Shown here: positions 20,575 to 32,956 of the stretch, one piece after another
Numbering within the stretch: the stretch's first letter is position 1
Layout of the letters: each line of letters starts with the position of its first letter
Assembly (NCBI GenBank): GCA_015501055.1
Contig: JADNYV010000001.1
Span: 558,001-622,000, forward strand
Source of the DNA: Mucidula mucida
Taxonomy: Eukaryota; Basidiomycota; Agaricomycetes; Agaricales; Physalacriaceae
Reading direction: 5' to 3'
DNA length: 64,000 nt
Program-made: the position numbers and the translations under genes
Notes under the pieces: generated by a model
The model's database searches: none
What the model was told of the DNA's origin: nothing
Seen by the model: the letters and a program-made list of their open reading frames with translations, nothing else

Positions 20575-23500
20575 ATGAATGTTCCCATTGACAAGGACAA
20601 TAAGTATATTAACGCTGTACAATCATATATACAAGGTAAGGTGATCTGTATGTACAATTAGTTTTCTTGGGGTATCAAGATATAAAGAATGTATTAAAAT
20701 GTACAATCCTCTGGCATCGCTTCAATGTGTAGTTGCGCAAGATGCAATCTATTCACACAATTTCAGCGCCGCGAACAGACTGAAGCGAGCTGCTGACGCG
20801 CTGCTAAGATTCTCTGCATTCTTAAGTCTAACGCCACATCTCCAGCATTTGCACTGTACAATCTGTATCTTTTGTGCACCCCAAGAATGTTCAATGATCG
20901 ACGGGACCTTCCATTCAGGACGACGCAATCAACACCCAAATTACCCGCGAACACGAAAACATATCGATCGTGCGAGTAGTGGCGGCTGAATGCGCTTTCT
21001 ATTGAATGGCATGCTAGATGTGTAGATCTCGACGATATGTAATGCCCTGCGTAGGCGATTGTAAGTACTAAAGACCTAGTAGCCGGTAGTTAATCAGTAA
21101 AAAGTCGTTGACTTGGAGTTCATGTCCGGTACGGATCCTTATACTCGGTCAAATAGTACTCATTAGTACTACAGTTCGCACCCTTCTAGACGATAGAAGA
21201 TGCAAGCTTAGTCGGGGACTGTCGACGTATTCACCCACGAGCTCCTCCGCGGGGCTTTATGATAGGTACAACCACAGGTGTGGATCGAGTGCCAGTGCCA
21301 AAGTATGGTCTACGCGAGAACCTCGATTTCTTTTACCAGTAGTTCCAGAAGGTAGGCGCTAGCATACGTTAGTGCGCACTTCAATCTACACCCATTGCTA
21401 TCGACGGTCGATCCACCCAGGTGCTACTGCTCTGTTCGGTTATAAAAATCGAGACCACTGGTATCTCAGCTCATACCGTTGGCGGGGGGACTCGGATTCG
21501 CTGGCACAAGGCCCATTTCGAGCGAAGGCTCAGAGTACGCCGCCTGGCAGGCAATCCAGTTGACATGGCGTTGGCACTGCGAAAGGACCGGTGAGCCCAA
21601 GACCCTCCCATTCTCCGGGATGATAGGAGATATCGCAACTGAAAGCTTTAAGTTTGCCGACGCTCGCGAGACGGACTGACACCGAGGCGGACTTTTCTGA
21701 GGAAAACTCTGCCTAAATGGCTCTTGTTGCACGTTCACTTACGCCGATATCGAAGAGCATTTACGTTCATCGCATACAAGGTAACGACCCTCTTGAGCGA
21801 TGAGCAAGGTCTCGAATCACCGATGTGAGATGGTGAAATGTGTGTGTTAACTTGAGCGCGTGACCGCATTATATTCAACGCGTCTTTCGCGGATCCGTGC
21901 CTATCCCCAGGCCCAGTATACAGCAAACAGAGTTGGTAACTTTGGCGGTGATCGCAAGTACCTTGAAGCCATGTGCATTCTCGGGGTGGACAGCCAATTT
22001 TGAACCAAGAAGATTCTGAATTCACAGCGCACAAAGTTAACGAGCCTGTGTGTAAGCGACGGAACACGGCCAGCAGCTCACCGCTCAGGGACTCTATAAT
22101 TAAAAAGTCCCTTAAAGTGCCTTGACCTTGAGCCAGCTCCCGTCAAACCTTGAACCTAAGGAAAAATCAGATTCTTCTGTAGGCGTCCAGAGCTGCTTCG
22201 TATTCAGCGTTCAATACCAAAGACGTCCCTGGATTCCAGGCAAGGCACTTCCAAGCAGATCATGGTTGATGGAGCGTCCTGAGAAAGATCGCAAATCAAG
22301 TGCCCTGTGGAGGACAATTTGTCTAGATTCTATGGCCTTTGTGGCTGTATAGGTAGATTAATCTATCAAAGGATCAAAGTGTCAATTTCCATATTCCGAG
22401 GTCGGTGGCTCCGAGTCGAGGGTCCTCAAAGTCTATACACCGTGGCCGATATACATGGGGATGGAGATGGTCTTCGCAGACCAACCAGCTACTTCAAAAC
22501 TCCAAAGTGTCCCACGAAGATAATAGTACGTGATAGTGAAGCAATTATGGTCGTCATTGGCTCGCGGCTGTTGAGAGGACAGAGACGTGTTAGACCTTGA
22601 ATTAGCGTTGAATAACCTCCGGCCCGCGCTACCACTCCGGGTCTGATCGGAGTTCGCACGGCTTTCTATCTCGTAACAACTTGTGATCGACGTTCTCTTC
22701 CACCGCTAAGTTCGCAAAGATCATCACCTCACTAGCTCTAGGTCAAGTCTTTTTTGTAGCAGTCTCATGCCTATATGCTAGCTTCTACTATTTGAACTGG
22801 CTGAGGCTCAGGACCACCTGGGCTCAAGAACATATTCCTTAAAAACGCTTCGTTTGGCGACCGAATCTTGCATGTGTCTCTCAGGGAAGCGTGTACATCT
22901 GGGCGCTCGGAGATAATCTAGACATGTGCTGGCAGTGGCATCGTGTTACGGAGAGATCCTGCAACCCCAGAAAACAGATAGATGCCTGGTTTATCAGTTT
23001 CTACTCACGGTCTGTAGAAAATGCGAAAGCGGGACGGAACGACTTAATGACTTGTAGCCATTCTGTTGGTTCGGAGCTGCTCTGCTTAGAACCGGGGATT
23101 CTGGAACTACAATGTCACAAGGCGCTTCACTTATGGCACAGCACCCGCAACAAGACTAGCCGATTCACAGGACTCGAAAGCATGGCAAGAACCGTAACTT
23201 TGATCACTCAATTACACGAAGTCTCCCTTACGCTCCCATCATTCTCCGAAAATCAAAAGTTAGTCACCGCCTGTCACAGGCTACTCGAGATCTGTTGACC
23301 ATTGTTTTCACAGGTGCAAAAGTCATCCGGAGAAGTCATACCGCTTTGGGAAATCATCTTCCCAGATCTGCTTTGACAAATCTGGAAAGCCTTGTATTAC
23401 AGTTGCTTCGTCTTAACGCTCGTTCTCTGGCGAATAAGGGAGGAACGGAGTTGCGTGAAACTTCCGAGGTCTTTCGTTCAAGTGGAGGGGTAGCGAAAAG

Positions 23501-23832
23501 TTATTGACAATCCCTCTCGTTAGGCTTCGATCCATTCTGAACGATTGTCACACCACGTTTCCGAAGTCGAACTGACGCCTCTATGCGGATTAGTGCCTAT
23601 CAATGCCGATGCCGCTCGGTGAATGAATTCTACCCCCACGCCATACCAAGAAAAGCCCTTACGAGATCTCCGGGTGCAGATTCAGGTTGGCAGCCGAGAA
23701 AGGTTGCTTTAAAGAGACTTGATTCTATGAGGCATCTATCGAGGATCTGTCTCAACATTCTCTCTCTAACTAAACTCAATCGCCCAGACCACGTCCGCTC
23801 GTTCCCCGCCCTTCCTGTCGTTATTCTTCACC
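20575..23832. other. 3.2-kb region without recognisable genes, upstream of the TEA factor
   Basis: Short frames occur on both strands (for example 22891..23298 +) but none has family motifs or a convincing intron pattern. No terminal repeats or transposase remnants were seen by eye. The last 50 bases before 23833 are C/T-rich and look like the 5' UTR of the TEA gene. The rest is most simply a long regulatory region or holds a non-coding transcript. Confidence 0.5.
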
Positions 23833-25424
23833 ATGACATCCCCCAACACGTCCTGGGCGTCCTATCGCAGCGCCTCTTCAACGCCCTCGCCGAGGTTGTC
23901 CAGAGCGAGCAGTATTGATAACCTCAAGGCGCCAGATGATTCGGGCGCCATGGAGGTCTTCCAGTCAATATACAACGGAAGGAAAAGTTGGAAGACATTA
24001 CGAGGTGGTGAAATGGTCTGGCCTGCAGCATTGGAAGCTGCCTTGATTGAGGGTGGGTTCAGTGGCTCCATTGACGTTCTTGGCTCATCGCTCAGCAGGT
24101 CTGGAAAAGTACCAACCAGATGATTCGCGGGAAACGCGTCTTCTCGGGCGTTTCCCTATGAGAAATCGTTTTATTTCCGAGTACATATATCGGAAGACAG
24201 GACGCAGACGCACCGCAAAGCAAGTAGGAAGTCGTCTCCAACAGCTGAGGGAGACGTGCACAGGGAAACGCCGTAAGTCGTTCAACGATCATTCACGGAA
24301 TACTTTCATCTAACGCTGAGACTTTGAAGTTATGGACCTGTTGTCACCTTGTCGGCGGCAGGTGCCGAGCCCGCTCACCAGTTCTACATACGATTCAACG
24401 TCCCCCACCCATTGTGATTCAGGCTCGTCGAATGGAAGCGGCAGTGTTCCAATTACGCCAACGGACGAAGTAGCTCCCTACTCCTTCTCCGGTGGGAAAC
24501 GCAGTACTGCAAGGCAAATCTTCTGTATCGACATCCTTCCACAAGACGACCGTGCATCTACGAGCGGCTGTAACGGTCAATCGCGCTTTCCATCAGGTCT
24601 CGATGTCAATTCCTCCGCTTCCGCGTTCTCGGAAGGTGTTACAAGGCTCTCTGAGCATCCCCGACACATCCGCACTATCGATCCGACCCTCACATTTGTC
24701 TCTCATTCTCGGGTTACTGCTGACTGCCAGTTCGCTGTCTACTCGGAGGGCCATCTTGTATTCAAAGAGTCAACCGTCCTCTCTCCTTATGAAATGGAAT
24801 CCAAGGACGTCCCGCCCGGTACCGACGGGTGTCTTCTCTACAGGACGTCACTGGTGCCAAACTATTGGAAGACCATATCCGAGAGTAACGGTCAGCGAAA
24901 TGGCGTTCTATTCGGCTATCTCATCTTAACTGACTTCATGGGCAGATCCCACGAAATACACGATATTCCAAGAGGTCATTCAAGCGGGTCACCAATGTGT
25001 CTACGCGGCAAAGTATACATTTGCCTATCCTGCTCAATATGGCGCTGCCACCTTCGCACCCGGAGCCGCTGTCCTCCCCCACTTCGACTTTTCATATGAG
25101 GATCTGCAAAACTGTTTCGGTGCCGACGCGCCTCCCCAAGAATACCCCAAATCCGGCCAGGCGTACGGCTACGGCTTCGCGTCCAACGCGTGGTACCCGG
25201 CTCCCAGAAGTTCGGACACCCGAACCCTTCAACATGGCCCTGTTCAAGGCTTCGACATCGAGTCATCGTCTGGCTCGATATCTCCAATGTCTTCCACATT
25301 CACTGGAGATTTTGCCGAGCCCATGAATGGTCAGACATACCAGGGAAACTTTGACGTACGCGTCCCTTCATGTATATTCATTCGCTTCAGGCGTTTACTG
25401 ACTTGCGGTCTTCAGATGATGTGA
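23833..25424 (+). CDS. TEA/ATTS-domain transcription factor
   Basis: Exons 23833..24052, 24099..24272, 24330..24890, 24946..25355 and 25416..25424 give 457 aa with exact phase closure; the last coding exon is 9 nt and adds only Met-Met-stop. The TEA domain spans roughly residues 58-130: VWPAALEAALIEGLEKYQ, RFPMRNRFISEYIYRKTGRR and RTAKQVGSRLQQLRETC, the third helix that binds DNA. The family includes TEAD, yeast Tec1 and Aspergillus AbaA, which bind CATTCC/T sites and control filamentation or conidiation. The C-terminal two thirds contain a Ser/Thr/Pro-rich region and an aromatic-rich stretch (YTFAYPAQYGAATFAPG) likely to be an activation domain. A 3.2-kb gene-free region upstream suggests complex control. 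Confidence 0.9.
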
Positions 25425-25804
25425 ATACCAACACAATTTAATTATGGTCTCTGTATAATTGCGTAAGTGGCGGCATCCTGCTTTAATCAATCAGGGTTTG
25501 AAATTTTTTCTGCAGCTACTTCAAACACACTCATAGGACATGCGTTATTATCTCTCTAATTCGACTGATTTAAACCTATTTATACCTGTACTTGCTTTGC
25601 ATCGCCGACTTTTCTCTACGCAAACACTTGTATATCACACGCTCGCCACATGTACTGTATACTGCATGTATATAGTTTATACCTCCATGTAAGTACTGTA
25701 TATCAGATGAGTTTGGAGCTCAATGTAGCCTCTGCATGCCGCGCTTCCTCGCTTCCGGGACTATATATTCTTGAACTAACTGATCCACCGAAATCGTTCG
25801 AACG
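25425..25804. other. convergent intergenic region
   Basis: These 380 AT-rich bases between the TEA gene and the 162-aa orphan are probable 3' UTRs. Nothing else is seen. Confidence 0.5.
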
Positions 25805-26355
25805 TCAGAAGAGAAGCACGATAGTGTAGTTTTCGGAAGTGAACTCACGATTTTTTAGGCAGGAGATGATCTGGATCTTTGCCGTAAACTCTTTGGTCAT
25901 GAGCGATATGTCTGCATTCTGGTTTATGCCTTTGACGATGCCTCTGGCAATCGCGTCTTTGTGAGATCCTCGGTCTACCCTGGCATAGCCAGACACTAGG
26001 GCGTCTATCCAAGTCTTCATCGCCATACCACCGGCCATGCCTTCCCATTTGCTCATTTCGAGCACCATATTTGTCACGCCTCCCACAACTACCGCGGTTT
26101 CTTCATCGGCCCGCCCAAGGGCATCCATGCCGATCTTGGTCTCAGGAAAATGCTTCTGGATCGAAGACAGAACAGCACCGTACGACACTCCATCGCCAGG
26201 CTGACTTCCCCCTTCCCGCCTGCAATCCAGGTTTTGGCTGAATCTATGGCGGTGTATATGTCAGATCTGAGCGTGGGAGACATCGTCTTCTTGTCGTTGG
26301 CATTATTGCCAGCAGCAGCAGCAGCAGCTAGTTGGTTTGAGAAACTGCGGAACAT
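25805..26355 (-). CDS. orphan 162-aa protein with an alanine run
   Basis: Exons 26355..26282 and 26219..25805, with a 62-nt intron carrying a CTGAC branch-like site, close phase exactly at 162 aa. The N-terminus has a seven-alanine run after MFRSFSNQL encoded by GCT repeats, which is length-variable DNA. The rest is globular-looking and helical: VSYGAVLSSIQKHFPE, GVTNMVLEMSKWEGM, GIVKGINQNADISLM. I recognise no family. There is no signal peptide or membrane helix. It lies 217 bases downstream of the neutral ceramidase stop on the same strand. The gene model rests on frame closure only. Confidence 0.55.
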
Positions 26356-26572
26356 CTCGATTACTAGCTGTAGACGTGGGTGTTGAGAGTATCTCTACAG
26401 TCAGATGCTGTTCGTTCCTTAAGCGTCTTTGGACGCATGTCTACCTCGAGGCTGTTACATTACTTGATATAGATCAACGTTCTGAAAACACGTCACAAAT
26501 CGTCATAATAAGGAAGAAAAATATTGAGACATTAATGCATTCTTAAGATCTCAAAGAGCACCCGACCTGCAT

Positions 26573-29500
26573 TCAAGAAGAGACTGTGAAACTCGACGAT
26601 GTCCCAGAGAATGAGCTAATAGACCCAATGAAAGGCTTGGAGTCTCCGAAGTAACTTATTCGGTAGGTTCCACCTGGAAGAAAGTGTATGAGAAAGTCTA
26701 CGCCTTCAAGTCATTGAAGTCTTACTAGGTGTGCCGCTCTCGATTGTCCTAAAAATGCCATGAGAACGTGTATCACTTCAAGTGCAGAGTCAAGAGGCTC
26801 ACCAGGTTATGTTCACAGTGCTAGTGCCCAGAATCTAGATGAAATTAATGCTAAACGAAGTCCGACGTTCAATGGATTACTCACGGTGCTTGTTCTGTTC
26901 CATCGGAACACGGTGGACGGGTGGGCATCTGATCGTACAGCAATCCACGCGCCGTTAACTTGGTGGTCTACTGTGAGGAAAGTGCTCCCCAAACGAAGGT
27001 TGTTCTGTTAAAATTTGAGTTGACAGCGGTATCACGAGATTGAGGTGGCGTCTCACCCTAGGGTTCGCCCCCACAAACTGCACTTCGACAGTTTGGCCAA
27101 CGGCATAAGAAGCTTTGACGTCAGCAAGGACGTCTCCAAAGCTATTCCCACCGGAGCTATCGAAAGCCACGCCGGTCTGAAAGTATCATAACAATTAATG
27201 TAACTGAGGAAACATAGAACTTGAGGATATGTACCTGTAAGGAGATCGCTTTCGACGTCTGCTCAGCTGGAGCAGCATCCGATGCGGGCGTCCCAGATGG
27301 TGAATCTCCTACAAATGGACTAGGCTAGAATACTTGTCGATATACGCTTCCAAAGTGTCTGATGGACGAACATGGGCATGCTGCCGAACATCAAGCAAAC
27401 ATGCTTACATTGGCCGAAAATGGTGGATGCTCCTTCATACCTCTGAACCCCATATTCCTCTCTGGTCGTAACGTAATGTGCATATGCATTCGCCGGACCA
27501 GCGAGTACGACATAGGCATCCGAGCCAAGAATACCCTCGGAGATGAGTTTTGCACGGATAGCCTCACTAAAGCCCGCATGTCATTCACTCAGAACTACTC
27601 ATGAGTAGGGACATACCGGATCCGGCGGCCAGCCATTGTAGTCAATTCCCCTATACAGAATAGTATCAGTCTGATTTCGCTTGGTCCAGGCTGAACGCGG
27701 GTCGTACCTGGCATTATCAACATCACTGAATGAAGAATTAGCGCCACCAAGCTGCTACCGATACCAATAGAATTTCACCTAAATTTCCTACTCGGAGCAT
27801 CTGAATGTCCACCGTCGCTGGAGTCCATTCATAGGGAAGTGCGCATAGCCCTAAATTGAGTATCAGCAGACCCGAGGATATTAGAGATGTTTAGACGAAC
27901 AGTGTTCAGCAGAATTGGCTTAGGATCTTGACAGGCAATTTGCGCCGCCGAAGGTGAAGGTGTTACGGCGCCTGAGGACTCCACGTTAACAGCATACATA
28001 CCTACGATGACGGATGACAAGAACCTTTGACAATCTCCCAAAATGGATTTCTTGAAGAAACCACGAGAAGTCAGTAGCACGATGCTCAGAGAATTGAAGT
28101 TCGACATACTGGGAATTTGAGGAGTTATCCCCTTGGATGAAGTCGAAGGCTCCTGGTCCGTCGCTACACGAAACATTATACAGACTGTACATTCGACACT
28201 GCTGTTCCTTACGTTGTTCCTCCGGCAAAAGAAATCCTGCAAAAACAGAGTATCAACCACCGATCCTATAGAAAAAAGGAAGAACGTCTACCCATCGCAC
28301 CGGGGCACGTCTGCGCCTGCGTTCCGTTGGGGAGAGTGAACGTGTGATTGCCCTTGAGGTGTTACATTGAGATTTGCTTCAGATATGAAAAGAATAGAAG
28401 CCAACATCTGCATGTAGACATGCACACTCCTCACTGCACCCGACACAGGCGACATAGTGTCCTCCATCACCGAGCGGGCGCCTAGATACTGCTTCTCCCC
28501 AATGATTCTGTTACTTTCAAAGTCGGAGATGAGAAATCCCGGTCCACTGAATGTGTGTCAACGAGTAAACCAAGGATACGAAGATGGACTTGCCGCCCAT
28601 GGCAATCTTGCGCAGTACCTCCACAAGTCGAGTGGTTGAATTCACACGCCATTCCATCATAATCTTCGCCTGGGCTCTCGCAGAACGCTCCGAGCCTATC
28701 GTCAAGATAAAAGTTTCATTCCACACAAAAATGCGATGACTAACGTGTTGGGACTTGTATCTCCTACGTTAGACTGAGTAAAGCCAGCAACGAACGAGGC
28801 ATTTCCAGGCATCGCGTCGGGTTCCGCGAATGCTTCGTACAGATAGGCAGCCATTCCTTTGTTGTCCGAGCTCACCAGTGTGTTATTCTGATACGATTAG
28901 TGTGCGCGTTACGACGTCGAGGTAGATCAACACTAACTTCGTAGATACTAGTCCCATGGACGGCAAAGAAGCTGAGTAGACCCCTCGCATTACCACTAGC
29001 ATCGTCGAAGCGCAACACTGTCATATCCTTGTCCTGGTCGTACTGATACCTATCTCTTTCTGCCTGTGGATTAGCTAAGTAGGCGCTGGGACTTCTGTTG
29101 ATATTTGCATCTAATACAGTGAGGTATTAGACGTATGCTGAAGAATATGGGACGACAGACCTAGTATTGTCGTATTTCCCACGCTTAAAGAACCGGGTGC
29201 AAGGCTTTCCTGGAAAACATGTTGGCGAACCAAAATATTCGTTGAAAATAGCACCAACATGGGCTCGTTGAACGGCGAGGACAGTGCCGTCAATGATAGC
29301 ATTTGCTGTCTGCGGGACGTATCCCAGTGCGGTAAGCTGTGGAAGTAAATTTTCCAGATATCCGCCGACTCCAGAATGTTGATGAGTGCCAATGAGCGCG
29401 ACGTTAGCTGGAAGAAATCGCGATTATGTCGGGGTCATCAACTTGCGTTCAACGAAGACAAACTTACTATCAGAATAAAGCCCGGGGTACAAGGTCGATA

Positions 29501-30343
29501 AACGGGAAACGATGGAGCGGCGAATTCCGGTGTCACCCATGGCTATGTCTGCATACAGATCATGTTAGAAGCGAGAAAGACAGATACGACAGAGAAGATC
29601 AATCGAAAAGAGGGCGATCCGTGTACAGCGCATCCCACAATAATCCGGCAAGTAATCGCACCACCAACGCAAATCAATCAATTGGAAGAAAACTCTCCGA
29701 GTTCCGGGGTTTGCGCAGGAGATAGGACGGGACGGGACGTGCTAGCGGCGCGTTTATTCGTGTTGATCTCGCATCAGGGGACAAGTACATGGATTGAGAG
29801 GGACGGAGTGCACATGGTGCATGTTAAATAGGCACTCACCAGCATTGATGAATACGAATCGGTTTGTCAAATCAGAGTCTGCCACTATGAACGCGCGGCT
29901 GAACTGTTGAACGTGTCAGAAGATGCCGTGACTCTGGAATCAATATAAACACCTGTCGCATGTGTAAACCGGTGTCTACGGACTTTAAGTGGACCGGAGA
30001 GTAGAGATGATTGTAAGACGTACCTGTCTGCGCCAGCGAGGCGTATCCCTAGTAAATGAGAAATCAATTGCTGGACTATAGGAACTATGAGAAGGAAGGG
30101 GCCGACCATCATATTCGTTTCGACAATAGGCCTAGAGCAACGCTCGTTAAACTCGAAAGGTCATCCGTTGTATTGTTGACAATACATACCCGGTGATATC
30201 AGCAACACCTGCGAGTAGCATGAGACGCGAACACGGTCAAGAGCAGGTAGCACACCTAAGCCGAGTTGATACTGACCAGCTACGCCCGTCGTGGGAGCGA
30301 TAGCAGCGACGAGGGCCGTCGCGTACCAAAGAAGGCTGACCAT
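26573..30343 (-). CDS. neutral (non-lysosomal) ceramidase, 28 exons, four frame breaks
   Basis: Start at 30343 is preferred because it begins a signal peptide (MVSLLWYATALVAAIAP); an in-frame ATG lies at 30415. Landmarks in order: LGVADITGPIVETNMMGYA, the zinc-binding GTHQHSGVGG, AVHGTSIYENN, the catalytic-serine loop NVGDTSPNTLGAFC, and a C-terminal beta domain ending GTYRISYFGDSKP. The family hydrolyses ceramide to sphingosine and fatty acid, outside the cell or in the secretory path. Exon/phase bookkeeping closes for all 28 exons only if one base is added at each of four sites: 28351-28353, 28232-28234, 27834-27836 and 27317-27318, all homopolymer runs. One intron (28547..28593) has a GC donor, and one (29549..29839) is 291 nt, far longer than the rest. 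Either base errors or a young pseudogene. Confidence 0.85.
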
Positions 30344-30415
30344 TGAGTTGCAAATCGACCGGACGACGTCGAAGAGGTCGAGTGGGAGAGCGCTGTTGTA
30401 GCTCAGAAGCGGCAT

Positions 30416-32956
30416 TTATACTGAATTCAGGACCTTATATTGTCATGTCTGGTGCCCAGCAGAGCATCTGATGGTCGTTAGAAAGGCAAGAGCACGCGTA
30501 TAGAACAAGTAACCGCGTGCGCGATCGTCACACGCCTCTTTCACCCAATGACATCAGTACAAAAAGTGCGAGTGGTTTCTATTGCCTCTTTCTCGTTGGC
30601 CTCGTTTATCCTCACGATAGCCCAGCATCGCATATGGTACTATCACTACAAGTCGTCCCTAGGGACGAGATACGGCAACATGGGAAGAAGGAAGCAATAT
30701 ACCACGATAACATCAAGGCACGTACGAAATCGGTGGATATGAGTGAACAGAAGTAGTACAGAAGTATCTTCTCATTGAAGGGTACAACGTGGTCACCTGA
30801 GTCTAAAAACGTAGAGGATCGAATATCTGAATCCATTGACATGAGATCATCGTACACTGTACCCACGCCGAGGTGTACTTAGGTGCTCAGCCTTGCAGTG
30901 TGATACGCGGTCAGATGTACATGCGAATGGTAAATTTGAGGTGCCTGCGTTCTTATGGGACTGTGCTGGGCAGGAGGAGTCAAAGGGATGGTCTACAACG
31001 GGAGGAATATGAACCTATCGCGGTGCAAGGATATTGATAAGGAGAGCGCCGATGAGATGGGAAGATCAGGCGAGGTTGTCGATGTGGTGCGAAGCCTTGT
31101 ATTTGAGCGTAGGATACGCCGTAACATACCGGACTGCATGAAAGATCGTTGGCGGGTAAAGGCCATAGTGCAACAGATGTTGTAAAATTCGTTTGAGGAG
31201 CTTTTCAGTAAACCTAGATGAATCCACAGCATCAGCGAACAACAGGGCGAGTGTTACGCACGCGCTTCAGCCAGTCAACGAGTGCGTAGAATTTTGAGGA
31301 CAGCATTGGGAGACGAAAGAGGGACTCTGTCTCACATGCTCGCAATGCATGTCCCACGGACGTTCAAGCCTCTCAGAGCTATGGCGAAAATGAGGGACGA
31401 GAGTATAGGAAGGACTATGTACACACCATAAATTATTTGGCCCCAGAGCGATTTGGGTCGTCGCTACGCCACGCCCCGCGAGAGAAAGGATTCCGCCTGC
31501 GTTACCGTCCGGATGGGGTGAACCTCAGTATCTGGGAGGTAGTACGCTGTACCCGATGAGTCGTGGTGAGTATCAGACAAGCACGGTGTCAGGAGGCCCG
31601 ATCGTACACAGTTTGAAATCCAAGCGTCGAACCATGTCTTGCCCTAACCGGTCAAAGCGTCGCCTCGCAAGATTCCCTCAGTATCGATTCCTTCCGATCC
31701 CCTTACCTCTTCACCAAGGCTCTGGCCATCTAAAAGACAATCAGAACGACATCATCGAAACGATAATTGGCGGAATAAACGTGGGGTCGGAGCGATACAA
31801 AATTCCCTTTATGTGGGCGCACAATGAACAAACCGGAAACCCATGGCTCGAAGGACGTAGCGACCTAGAGTGTACTTGAAAGATACTCGAGGACTGAGGA
31901 TGAAAGACTTTTGACATTTTGTTTCTTGTTCTCGGGTCTTAAGGACTTCTTGGACTATTGCGCCTACTTGCTCTAATAGGAGGATACCTGGACTACCAGC
32001 CGAACCAAAGGAACTTGGGGAGCTATGCCTGGTAACCTTTGGGAGGGCTCTTCTTATACGTGGCCCAGTTGCTCCCTTCCTGCGAATGTGACAAATGTGA
32101 AAGGGTGAGAGGTGCGCGCCCAAAAGCGATCCTCGTGTCAAATTGGCCTAGTTCGATCGCGTTCTGGCAAATTACCTGGATGCGTGTTCAAGGAACTTGC
32201 CGAGGTAGCCAAAGGAAGGCGTTGAAAGCGGGGTTTATGGCAAGGCAACCCTTGAATCCGGGCGATTCTGCTAAACGGGTTACTGGGCAAGTGATTCGGC
32301 AAGGAAATCTGCCTGTGCGAGGGACCGACACAAGACCGCGAGCCACCTAGAATCGAACCGAGCCGCCGTCCAACGTGGAATGCGAGAGAACCAGCCTATC
32401 GAAACGGGCGTGATTGTGTCCAAATTTGGTCAAGATAAAGGAAGACGCGAATTCCAATCCCTTTGTGCGTTCGCGATGACTTAGCAGGGCTGCGCCAGGT
32501 CGAGTAAGGGTATAGAGAGCCAGCAATAATGGGCTCCGGCCTTTTCACCTTCACCAATGCGAGCAAAGGGGATTCTTCCGCTATATAAAGTCGGTGCCTC
32601 ATGGCAAGTCCCCAACTCTAGTCAACACATTTCGGCAAGTCCTGGCGGCGGTCGACATTGTCCTGAATTGGCAGAAGAAGACGACAACGACGATTCGGCA
32701 AAAGTAACAGTCGGCGGTTGGGATCAAGATTGTGTGTCCATTGTGAGTCCACAGCACCAAATAAAGCGCGGTGTTCACCAAAGTGGCCTTAAGTGGGACA
32801 AGGTCACGCACACGCTGCAGTACCTGTTGTTCCTTTTCCTCTTAGCCGCGCTGCCTTGTCGCCGGAGTGTGCATTGTTCACCTATCATCGCCGTCATCCA
32901 TCATCGTCAGTTTGTCCGCCATTTTCTGCGCGTCGCCGGTGTTTATCTTTCTTTAG
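30416..32956. other. 2.5-kb gene-poor region
   Basis: No supported gene lies between the ceramidase start and the F-box gene. Frames of 60-110 codons carry no motifs. A strong TATA box (TATATAAAG, 32582-32590) about 370 bases before the F-box ATG suggests a transcript start near 32615, with a 5' leader that may contain an intron ending at the CTTTAG just before the ATG. Confidence 0.5.
32582..32590 (+). promoter_or_regulatory. TATA box upstream of the F-box gene
   Basis: TATATAAAG on the plus strand, followed about 50 bases later by an ACAACTCTAG-rich stretch. It probably drives the F-box transcript. Confidence 0.4.

Noticed and set aside
22891..23298. 135-codon plus-strand frame in the gene-free gap
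   Set aside because: Composition looks random, with no domain, signal peptide or intron context.
32300..32430. T-arm-like sequence on the minus strand (GGTTCGATTC) suggesting a tRNA
   Set aside because: The stem has a mismatch and the 3' acceptor strand has no matching 5' strand at the right distance; no anticodon arm could be drawn.
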